From CBDDRG01 sp051306415 (GTDB lineage Bacteria; Pseudomonadota; Gammaproteobacteria; Pseudomonadales; Porticoccaceae): a stretch of DNA of 15,961 bases. The position numbers and the translations under genes are program-made. The stretch spans positions 1 to 15,961 of the forward strand of contig JBPPNE010000214.1 of assembly GCA_051306415.1 (NCBI GenBank), written 5' to 3'. Within the stretch, counting starts at the first letter, position 1; each line of letters opens with the position of its first letter. Positions 7,408-13,294 of the stretch are shown here, piece after piece. Under the pieces are notes generated by a model. It saw nothing but the letters and a program-made list of their open reading frames with translations, was not told the DNA's origin and searched no databases.

Positions 7408-8256
7408 TTAAACCGATTGGGCCAGCCGCATTGCCAGTGCGCGATAGGAGTCGATCTGAAATGCCAGTCCGATATGGGTGGCCTTGTTGGCCTCGGTATT
7501 CATTGCGGGGTCTTCCTCCGCGCAGCTTTGCCAGGCGACTACGCCATCGTTGCGAGAAAAAATGGCAAATTGCGGGACTGTTAGCGGTTGCGGCTGGATC
7601 ATGTGGCGGACAAAGTCACACATGCAGTAGCCAGTGCCACAGGAGGCGTGCAAATTCCTGCCCACTAGGCGGCCTTGGCCCACTTTGAGGTAATCCCAGA
7701 CGCCAACCACGGACGGGTGGGCTTTGACGATATCGCGAAACGGCGAGCCGACGGTGACTACGCGGTCAATGAGCTCGGGTATTTTCTGTACCACTGACTT
7801 GGCGAGCATGCCGCCGAGGCTATGGCCAATCAGCATGACTTTCCTGCCGGTCTTTCGATGGATCACCGCGACCTGGCGAGCCAGGGTGTCGGCGGTCTTG
7901 TTGGGGCAATCCGTGTTCCACAGGATATTGGCGGCGTGGGACTTGTAGCCGATGCGATTCAGCCACTGGCGCATCGGCAGCATGATGATGTCGTTGGCCA
8001 AAAACCCGGGGATGACGATCACCGGCTGACCCTTCCCGTGCTTGACGCCGCGTCCCCAGAACACGGGGCTGCAATACAGCTGCAGCAATTCCGCTGGCCA
8101 TTTGGCTTCACGCCACAGCGGCGTATAGGTGGGTTCTATCGATGGGTCGTGGGCAAAAGGACCTTCCTCGTCCTCAAGTTGCTCAAGCAACTCTTCCATC
8201 GCGTCATTCTTTTCATAGATGACGTCGGTCTTGGTGTAGGGCGTTGACGGTTCCAC
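7408..8256 (-). CDS. Alpha/beta hydrolase, lipase/esterase type, next to phasin
   Basis: This alpha/beta hydrolase carries PVIVIPGF before the oxyanion-hole region and the lipase box GHSLGG; with the start chosen here the probable triad is S146, D237 (SRNDG) and H261 (THIGL). A cysteine cluster C-x4-C-x-C sits in ASCGTGYCMC. The frame can extend to ATG at 8274 or 8367. I prefer the GTG at 8256 because AAGGGGA lies six bases upstream of it, while the ATG at 8274 has no ribosome binding site and the longest form begins with a non-family-like stretch. The gene follows the phasin gene on the same strand. That position makes a role in mobilising stored polyester or its products plausible, but the sequence is only a general lipase-like hydrolase and not a recognised PhaZ depolymerase. 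Confidence 0.8.
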   Translation of the reverse strand: MEPSTPYTKTDVIYEKNDAMEELLEQLEDEEGPFAHDPSIEPTYTPLWREAKWPAELLQLYCSPVFWGRGVKHGKGQPVIVIPGFLANDIIMLPMRQWLNRIGYKSHAANILWNTDCPNKTADTLARQVAVIHRKTGRKVMLIGHSLGGMLAKSVVQKIPELIDRVVTVGSPFRDIVKAHPSVVGVWDYLKVGQGRLVGRNLHASCGTGYCMCDFVRHMIQPQPLTVPQFAIFSRNDGVVAWQSCAEEDPAMNTEANKATHIGLAFQIDSYRALAMRLAQSV

Positions 8257-8336
8257 GCATTCTCCCCTTGGCATGCCGGCTAATAAATAAAAGTCGGCTA
8301 GGCTATCGCAAACGAAGGCAGGTGGTAAATGGGAAT

Positions 8337-8391
8337 GGGAGCCCCGAACCCTGTTGGAGCTCCCCATGGCCCAATGCGAGCGTTTCCGCTC
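8337..8391 (-). terminator. Hairpins downstream of the phasin gene (possible weak terminator or processing site)
   Basis: On the minus strand, GAGCG-GAAA-CGCTC (8391-8378) is a perfect five-pair stem closed by a GNRA-type GAAA tetraloop, starting seven bases after the phasin stop codon. A second stem pairs GGGAGC with GCTCCC (8364-8359 and 8342-8337). Neither is followed by a T-run, so classical Rho-independent termination is not shown. They could stabilise an abundant phasin mRNA relative to the downstream hydrolase message. Confidence 0.3.
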
Positions 8392-8398
8392 CGGGCAT

Positions 8399-8920
8399 TC
8401 AAGCAGCTTCTTCGCCGGTCATTTTTCCGGCAAATTGGCTGGCGACGGTCTTCGCGCTTTCGTAGGATTTTTTCATGGCGTCAGCGATGGGGTTGTTTTT
8501 ACTCCATGCGCGGGTCAGCTCAAGCGCCGCTTTGGAGGCGGTACGGTTGCCCTCGAACAGCGACTTGGTGGTGGCGACGAACTCTTCGCGCATGTCGGTT
8601 TGCTCAGTCAATACAGCCTTGAACACATCGAGTGATTGCGTCTGCGCGCTCACCAGGGATTCCATCAGCGCAGCGACGTTTTCCTTGTATGCTGAGGGAT
8701 TGATGCTGAGTTTTTTCGCCAGCTTGAGGCTCTCGTCCTGGTACTTGATGGCTCGCTTGGCAAGGGCATCGCTGATGCGAATACCGCGCAAGCGAGCGCT
8801 TTCCATCGCCTCGCTGATGATCTTCTGGTTGTCGATCAGAGTGTCGAGGTAGTGTTGCAATTCAGGCTGCTCCTTTTTGGCTTTGGCGTTGGTTTTTGGT
8901 GCTATTTTTGGCTCGATCAT
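8399..8920 (-). CDS. phaP: Phasin (PHA granule-associated protein)
   Basis: This 173-residue, all-helical protein has a Lys/Ala/Pro-rich N terminus (residues 1-18) followed by amphipathic helical segments and no cysteine, tryptophan-rich or catalytic features. The pattern, with repeated helical segments such as NVAALMESLVSAQTQSLDVFKAVLTEQ, fits phasins, which coat polyhydroxyalkanoate granules and control their number and size. The assignment is strongly supported by divergence from an operon encoding a PHA synthase. The ATG has a good ribosome binding site (AGGAGAG, six bases upstream). It shares a 145-bp divergent region with the PadR-type regulator gene, so both could be controlled from the same operator. 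A tentative promoter on the minus strand (TTGCGC, 18 bases, TACTAC) is weak. Confidence 0.82.
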   Translation of the reverse strand: MIEPKIAPKTNAKAKKEQPELQHYLDTLIDNQKIISEAMESARLRGIRISDALAKRAIKYQDESLKLAKKLSINPSAYKENVAALMESLVSAQTQSLDVFKAVLTEQTDMREEFVATTKSLFEGNRTASKAALELTRAWSKNNPIADAMKKSYESAKTVASQFAGKMTGEEAA

Positions 8921-9008
8921 GGGGTTCTCTCCTATACTCGGTTAAGTAGTACACGGTGTTCCGATTCCAGCGCAACGCTTCAATCTCCGATAACCCGAGA
9001 TGGCGTTA

Positions 9009-9037
9009 TTGCCATTTATATGCAAAACGTATATAGT
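9009..9037 (+). promoter_or_regulatory. Sigma70-type promoter of the padR-phaE-phaC operon
   Basis: TTGCCA (9009-9014) and TATAGT (9032-9037) are separated by exactly 17 bases, a good match to the sigma70 consensus TTGACA/TATAAT with optimal spacing. It lies 29 bases upstream of the padR start, with a strong Shine-Dalgarno AAGGAGGG (9054-9061) in between. The region is visibly AT-rich against a GC-rich background. This is the best promoter candidate in the window. Confidence 0.6.
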
Positions 9038-9044
9038 TGTCAAC
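9017..9044. promoter_or_regulatory. Palindromic operator candidate overlapping the padR promoter
   Basis: TATATGCAAAACGTATATA (9017-9035) is an imperfect 19-bp palindrome centred at 9026, with six of nine pairs matching, lying within the promoter spacer and entering the -10. It abuts a perfect 11-bp palindrome AGTTGTCAACT (9035-9045). PadR-family repressors bind inverted repeats over their own promoters, so this is a natural autoregulatory site. The assignment rests on symmetry and position only. Confidence 0.4.
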
Positions 9045-9065
9045 TGATAATTTAAGGAGGGTGTA

Positions 9066-9545
9066 ATGGCAAAGAAATCAATCCCCGATAACAAGTTGCC
9101 GGGGGAAATGCTGACCGCGCATCTGCTCGCACTGTTAAAAAACTGGTCTGGCTATGGTTACGACCTGGCAAGAAAACTGGAGGAGGCGGGGTTCGGTACG
9201 TACAACAGCGGAACCCTGTACCGGACGCTGCGGCAGATGGAGCAAAGCGGTCTGATCTCCTCGCTGTGGGATACGTCGGCGGATGGCCCGGCGCGACGGA
9301 TGTATAGTCTCACTACGGCCGGTTCCATGTTCCTGGCGAACTGGCTACGACTGGTTGATCTGCATCGTGATACATTGGCACAATTCATGCTGTTTGCTAA
9401 TCGAGGCAGAGACGACGATGTCGGCGAGGAACCGAAAGCCAGTCCAAGGACGGCGGTTCGCCCTCGCCAGCCGTCTGCGACGACTACCCGGCGGGCGAAA
9501 AATCCCCGAAACAATCCCCGGAACAAGGTCGGCGATAAGCGCTAG
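9066..9545 (+). CDS. PadR family transcriptional regulator, first gene of the PHA synthase operon
   Basis: The 159-residue protein has the PadR winged-helix pattern at about residues 15-90: LTAHLLALLKNWSGYGYDLARKL, then the recognition-helix/wing stretch NSGTLYRTLRQMEQSGLISS and the wing RRMYSLTTAG. A short helix follows (about 92-112), then a basic, Pro/Asn/Arg-rich tail (about 120-159) not usual in the family. PadR proteins are ligand-responsive dimeric repressors; in Bacillus megaterium a PadR-type protein, PhaQ, senses PHA and represses granule genes. This gene begins 57 bp before the PhaE-like gene on the same strand and diverges from phasin, so a PhaQ-like PHA sensor is a reasonable inference, not proven. 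The start has a strong ribosome binding site. Confidence 0.87.
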   Translation: MAKKSIPDNKLPGEMLTAHLLALLKNWSGYGYDLARKLEEAGFGTYNSGTLYRTLRQMEQSGLISSLWDTSADGPARRMYSLTTAGSMFLANWLRLVDLHRDTLAQFMLFANRGRDDDVGEEPKASPRTAVRPRQPSATTTRRAKNPRNNPRNKVGDKR

Positions 9546-9602
9546 TAACAAAAATTTCACACTACGTGAAGATACTGACGGTCGATACGGAGCACGCCGG
9601 CT

Positions 9603-10013
9603 ATGAGTGAAACACCCAACGATCCCTTCCTCGAACCCATGCGCATGTGGCGCGAGTGGTACCAGAAGTCCGAAAAGCAGTGGAGTGAAGCGCTTACCGA
9701 ACTGATGGCCGACGAGCGCGTAGGCAAGAAATTCGGCCGCTATTTTCAGGAGTGGCTGCATGCGCAGAACATGTTTACTGAACTGGTGGGCCAACAGCTC
9801 GCCAACTTGAATCTTCCCTCCCGCGTCGATGTGATCAGTGTCCGGGATCAACTCGGTGAGGTTGAGGATGGTCTGGCGACGCTGACCGCTGCAATCCATC
9901 AATTGCGCAAGGAGATTGCCACGCGTAACGCCGGAGATGCCCCCTCGGAGCCAGCAGCGGTGTCGCGGTCGCGCACACGGAAACCCGCGCCTAAGGGGCC
10001 GCCACCCGCTTGA
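9603..10013 (+). CDS. phaE: Small PhaE/PhaR-like PHA synthase subunit
   Basis: This 136-residue protein is helical and Trp-rich at the start (PMRMWREWYQKSEKQWSEAL). Its LNLPSRVDV at about 69-77 followed by a coiled-coil-like segment (about 80-106) resembles the conserved end of PhaE/PhaR synthase subunits and PhaF/PhaI-type granule proteins. The tail (about 113-136) is Pro/Arg/Lys-rich and probably disordered. It sits directly upstream of a short PhaC, where a class III or IV synthase partner is expected. Compared with PhaE of Allochromatium (about 357 residues) and PhaR of Bacillus (about 200), it is strikingly short and appears to keep only the conserved core. No frameshift or truncated remnant is seen around it. 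A short inverted repeat TTCAC/GTGAA (9556-9570) lies in the gap from padR. The alternative reading is a phasin-like granule protein. Confidence 0.7.
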   Translation: MSETPNDPFLEPMRMWREWYQKSEKQWSEALTELMADERVGKKFGRYFQEWLHAQNMFTELVGQQLANLNLPSRVDVISVRDQLGEVEDGLATLTAAIHQLRKEIATRNAGDAPSEPAAVSRSRTRKPAPKGPPPA

Positions 10014-10067
10014 TGAGCGGAAGCGGCGGGGAGCCAAGGGTTTGAGAATAGCTATCAGGGGCGGCCG

Positions 10068-11135
10068 ATGACCAGCCAAAATAACTCAGACAGTAAAATT
10101 CGCGAAGCGATAGAGAAAATCTATTCGCGAAAAATCGATGGCTTGAAGCCGATCGAAGGGTTGGAGCTTGATCTGGGCGCCACCCCGAAGGAGATTATCT
10201 ATTCGCGGGGAACTCTCAAGCTGTATCACTACACAGCGGTATGCGATGAAATCTATCGAGTGCCCCTTGTGTTGGTCATGTCGCTGGTCAGTCGCTACTA
10301 CATTCTCGATCTGACGCGGGGGCAGAGCCTGGTGGAGTACCTGGTCAGTGAAGGCTTTGATGTCTATCTTATAGATTGGGGTGTGCCGAGGCCTGAGCAT
10401 CGGCACCTGCGCTTCGATGACTACGTCAGTGATTTTCTGCCCGACTGCCTCGCGCGCGTTGCCGAGGATTGCGGTGAAACCGACGTGTCTCTGGTCGGCT
10501 ACTGCCTGGGTGGCACTATCGCCGCGATTTATACGGCGCTGAACCCGGCCGTAGGAATCAAAAATCTTGCCTGCTTCACCACGCCGGTGAATGCGGCGGG
10601 CATGAAGTTGTACAAAAGCTGGGCAGACAATGGCAGTTTCGATATCGATCAGTTTGTCGATCGCTTGGGCAACGTGCCCGCTGCGCTGATTGACGCCATG
10701 CTGCAGGCACTGCGGCCGTTGCAGCGAACTGCGAGCCGCATGAAGATGCTCGACAATGTCACCGACGATAAGTTTGTGGAGGCGCACTATCGCTTTGAGC
10801 GCTGGTCGACAGACCAGATACCCATTGCTGGCGAGACGGCGAGAACCTTGTTCAAGGACTTCCTTCGCGACAATAAATTGATCAAGCATGAGATGGAGGT
10901 CAACGGGCAACGGGTGGATCTCCGCACAATCAGGATCCCCTTCCTGCATGTAGCCGCCCAGCATGACCACATTGTGCCGGCGGAGGCCTCTCAGGAGTTG
11001 ATCGGCCTTATCGGCAGTGAGGACAAAACAGAGATCGTGCTAAAGGGTGGTCATGTCAGCCTGGTGGCTGGCGGCAATGCGGTATTTCGGTTGTGGCCAC
11101 AGTTGAGTCAGTGGATCGGAGAGCGGTCGGTCTAG
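10068..11135 (+). CDS. phaC: Poly(3-hydroxyalkanoate) synthase, class III/IV-like PhaC
   Basis: The 355-residue enzyme polymerises (R)-3-hydroxyacyl-CoA into PHA. It has the same length as class III PhaC of Allochromatium vinosum. The predicted triad is C146 in the lipase-like box GYCLGG, D300 (QHDHIVP) and H329 (GGHVSL), closely matching C149/D302/H331 known for the A. vinosum enzyme. Other family segments are DVYLIDWG at about 98-105, FDDY at about 116-119 and the AGET..F..F...N region at about 254-270. Class I/II synthases are some 200 residues longer at the N terminus, so this should need a partner subunit, and a PhaE-like gene lies 54 bp upstream. The box is GYCLGGT, more like class I synthases than the GICQGG of A. 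vinosum. A GNAT gene follows after 32 bp. No phaA, phaB or phaJ is nearby, so precursors come from elsewhere. Confidence 0.95.
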   Translation: MTSQNNSDSKIREAIEKIYSRKIDGLKPIEGLELDLGATPKEIIYSRGTLKLYHYTAVCDEIYRVPLVLVMSLVSRYYILDLTRGQSLVEYLVSEGFDVYLIDWGVPRPEHRHLRFDDYVSDFLPDCLARVAEDCGETDVSLVGYCLGGTIAAIYTALNPAVGIKNLACFTTPVNAAGMKLYKSWADNGSFDIDQFVDRLGNVPAALIDAMLQALRPLQRTASRMKMLDNVTDDKFVEAHYRFERWSTDQIPIAGETARTLFKDFLRDNKLIKHEMEVNGQRVDLRTIRIPFLHVAAQHDHIVPAEASQELIGLIGSEDKTEIVLKGGHVSLVAGGNAVFRLWPQLSQWIGERSV

Positions 11136-11167
11136 TTCTAGCAGGCATTCATCGAGGAGAATGAGCT

Positions 11168-11737
11168 TTGGATACATTTCCCAAATCAGTGAAATTGCGG
11201 CGGGGTCCGGCTGCCTTGCGGCTGATGTGTCGAGATGATGGCGAGGAAATGCTCTCTTTTGCCAGAGCCCTGCCTGCCCATGATCTGATGTTTCTGCGCC
11301 GCAATATCACCAACGCGGTGGCGGTAGACGGGTGGATCGAAAAGATCGAGGCCGGACTCACCGCTACCATCATCGCCGAGATCGACGGACACATCGTTGG
11401 CTATGGCACCTTCACCGTCAGTGACTACGATTGGTCAAGGCATGTGGCTGAAATCCGCGTTCTGGTGAAGCCTGAATGCCGGGAAACCGGTATTGGGCGG
11501 ATTCTGGTGCGCGAAGTCTTCCGGTTGGCGCTGGCCCGTGGCATTGAAAAGATGGTTGCCCGCATGACCCTGGATCAGACCGGCGCTCGCAAGTTGTTCC
11601 AGGAGCTCGGTTTTCATCCCGAGGCACTGCTTGAGCACGAGGTCAAGGATCGCAATGGCCAGTTGCACGATGTGTTGTTGATGGCGGTCGATGTCGATGC
11701 CTTTCTGGCCCGTAGGGACAGCTTTGGCTTGCCTTGA
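11168..11737 (+). CDS. GNAT family N-acetyltransferase
   Basis: The 189-residue protein is a GNAT-fold acyltransferase that would transfer acetyl from acetyl-CoA to an amine. The acetyl-CoA-binding motif A is clear: AEIRVLVKPECRETGIGRIL, with R-x-x-G-x-G in RETGIG, followed by the helix VREVFRLALARGIEKMVARM and the later ARKLFQELGFHPEA, which is the usual motif B region. The start is a TTG at 11168, supported by GAGGAGA about eight bases upstream; the nearby ATG at 11161 is out of frame and opens only a short frame. The gene lies 32 bp after phaC and is probably the last gene of that operon. Its substrate is unknown; linkage with PHA genes is a lead, not proof of function. Confidence 0.88.
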   Translation: MDTFPKSVKLRRGPAALRLMCRDDGEEMLSFARALPAHDLMFLRRNITNAVAVDGWIEKIEAGLTATIIAEIDGHIVGYGTFTVSDYDWSRHVAEIRVLVKPECRETGIGRILVREVFRLALARGIEKMVARMTLDQTGARKLFQELGFHPEALLEHEVKDRNGQLHDVLLMAVDVDAFLARRDSFGLP

Positions 11738-11802
11738 CGCGCTAGCCAAACTTGCTCGCCGTCAGTATTTGTCGTCAGCGATAGGCTGTGGCGAGTTGTT
11801 GG

Positions 11803-11829
11803 TATAAAATCGGCGGCCACTTTCCGCCG
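11803..11829 (+). promoter_or_regulatory. Possible -10 element and leader hairpin of glyA
   Basis: TATAAAAT (11803-11810), preceded by GG, resembles a sigma70 -10 box, but no good -35 is seen 16-18 bases upstream. Directly after it CGGCGG (11811-11816) can pair with CCGCCG (11824-11829) around a seven-base loop, ending 14 bases before the glyA ATG. The stem could overlap the transcription start or, as RNA, shield the weak ribosome binding site. No riboswitch architecture is recognised. Confidence 0.35.
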
Positions 11830-11843
11830 CTGAGTTTGCCCAC

Positions 11844-13106
11844 ATGTTTGATCGAAACCTGACCCTCGCCGCCTTCGATCCCGAACTCTGGCAGTCCATC
11901 CAGAGTGAAGAGCGCCGCCAGGAAGAACACATCGAGCTGATCGCCTCCGAAAACTACGCCAGTCCCCTGGTGATGTTGGCGCAGGGCACGGTGCTGACCA
12001 ACAAATACGCCGAGGGCTATCCCCACAAGCGTTATTACGGCGGCTGCGAATATGTCGATCGCGCCGAAGAGCTTGCGATCGAGCGCGCCAAGCAACTGTT
12101 TGGCGCTGACTACGCCAACGTCCAGCCGCACTCGGGCTCCCAGGCCAACGCGGCCGTGTATCAAGCGCTGTGTGAACCGGGGGAGACCATTCTCGGCATG
12201 AGCCTCGCCGATGGCGGCCACCTGACCCACGGCGCCAAGCCCAATTTTTCCGGCAAGATGTACCACGCCGTGCAGTACGGCCTGAAGGCCGCGACCGGCG
12301 AGGTCGATTACGATCAGGTCGAAGCGCTGGCTCTTGAGCACAAGCCAAAAATGATCGTCGCTGGGTTTTCGGCCTACTCGCGGGTCATGGACTGGCAGCG
12401 GTTTCGGGACATTGCCGACCAGGTGGGAGCCTACCTGTTTGTCGACATGGCCCATGTCGCCGGCCTGGTGGCGGCGGACTGCTATCCGAACCCGGTGCCC
12501 ATTGCCGACGTGGTCACGTCCACCACGCACAAGACCCTGCGCGGCCCGCGCGGCGGCATCATCCTTGCCAAAGCCAACGCAGAGCTGGAAAAGAGATTCA
12601 ACTCTGCCGTGTTTCCCGGCGGTCAGGGCGGCCCACTGATGCATGTCATCGCCGCCAAAGCGGTCAGCTTCAAGGAGGCTATGAGTCCCGAGTTCAAGAT
12701 CTATCAACAGCAGGTGGTCGCGAACGCCCGTGCTATGGCGGCCACCTTCATCGCGCGCGGCATCGATATCGTCTCCGGCGGCACCGACAATCACCTGATG
12801 CTGGTCAACCTGATCGGCCGCAGCTACACCGGCAAGGATGCCGACGCGGCACTCGGCAACGCCAATATCACCGTCAACAAGAACGCGGTGCCAAACGATC
12901 CGCGCTCACCTTTCGTCACCAGTGGCCTGCGCGTCGGCACGCCGGCGATCACCACCCGGGGCTTCAAGGAAGCCGAGGCCATCGAACTGACGCACTGGAT
13001 CTGCGATGTGCTGGATTCGTTGGAGGCGGGCACCTCGAAGCGCGTTATCGCCGAGATCAAGAGCAAGGTGCTCACGATCTGCAGTCGCTTCCCGGTTTAT
13101 CGCTGA
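11844..13106 (+). CDS. glyA: Serine hydroxymethyltransferase
   Basis: The 420-residue cytoplasmic PLP enzyme interconverts serine and tetrahydrofolate with glycine and 5,10-methylene-tetrahydrofolate, the main source of one-carbon units. All hallmarks are present: ELIASENYAS at about 31-40, NKYAEGYPHKRYYGG at about 53-67, the PLP-stacking region PHSGSQAN at about 95-102, DMAHVAGLVA at about 201-210, and the PLP-lysine motif STTHKTLRGPRGG with K230 (K229 in E. coli). Length is normal and the end (SRFPVYR) is as in other gammaproteobacterial GlyA. Translation begins at the only ATG fitting the family; its ribosome binding site is weak. It has its own promoter region after the GNAT gene. In many gammaproteobacteria glyA precedes nrdR; here a palindromic element and convergent selO follow. 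Confidence 0.98.
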   Translation: MFDRNLTLAAFDPELWQSIQSEERRQEEHIELIASENYASPLVMLAQGTVLTNKYAEGYPHKRYYGGCEYVDRAEELAIERAKQLFGADYANVQPHSGSQANAAVYQALCEPGETILGMSLADGGHLTHGAKPNFSGKMYHAVQYGLKAATGEVDYDQVEALALEHKPKMIVAGFSAYSRVMDWQRFRDIADQVGAYLFVDMAHVAGLVAADCYPNPVPIADVVTSTTHKTLRGPRGGIILAKANAELEKRFNSAVFPGGQGGPLMHVIAAKAVSFKEAMSPEFKIYQQQVVANARAMAATFIARGIDIVSGGTDNHLMLVNLIGRSYTGKDADAALGNANITVNKNAVPNDPRSPFVTSGLRVGTPAITTRGFKEAEAIELTHWICDVLDSLEAGTSKRVIAEIKSKVLTICSRFPVYR

Positions 13107-13125
13107 CAGTACCCGAGGCGCTGGT

Positions 13126-13294
13126 CTAGGAGCCTGTCGGACTTAAGACTGCCCTACTGCGGAAAAGCCGAATTTGGTTATATTTTGTGCAAGTTCTTGT
13201 TGAATAGCCCCACTATTCGCCGCAAATTTGCACAAAATCTGCCTCAAATCGGACTTCCCCTTGCTACGGACGCTTAAGTCCGACGGGCTCCTAG
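13126..13294. mobile_element. 169-bp palindromic MITE-like element with CTAG ends
   Basis: The left end (13126-13147) and right end (13273-13294) are 22-bp inverted repeats with one mismatch; past the CTAG the left end reads GGAGCCTGTCGGACTTAAG. The two arms align without any gap around the centre at 13210. By hand count about 56 of 84 pairs match, with inner perfect blocks ATTTTGTGCAA (13182-13192 against 13228-13238) and GAATAG/CTATTC (13202-13207 against 13213-13218). CTAG at both outer edges (13126-13129 and 13291-13294) may be a duplicated target site. There is no room for a transposase, so it is either a non-autonomous element moved in trans or the joined ends of an insertion sequence that lost its interior. 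It fills most of the space between the convergent genes glyA and selO, and as RNA would fold into a long hairpin on either strand, so it may serve both as a terminator. Confidence 0.8.

Noticed and set aside
11811..11829. Riboswitch in the glyA leader
   Set aside because: Only one six-pair stem is present in a leader of about 100 bases; no glycine, SAM or folate-type aptamer pattern is visible.
11775..12794. 339-codon minus-strand frame opposite glyA
   Set aside because: glyA is unambiguous on the plus strand; this is its antisense shadow.
13126..13294. Simple intrinsic terminator instead of a mobile element
   Set aside because: The symmetry extends over 169 bp with sharp 22-bp terminal repeats and CTAG at both edges, far larger and more regular than an ordinary terminator, and with no T-run.
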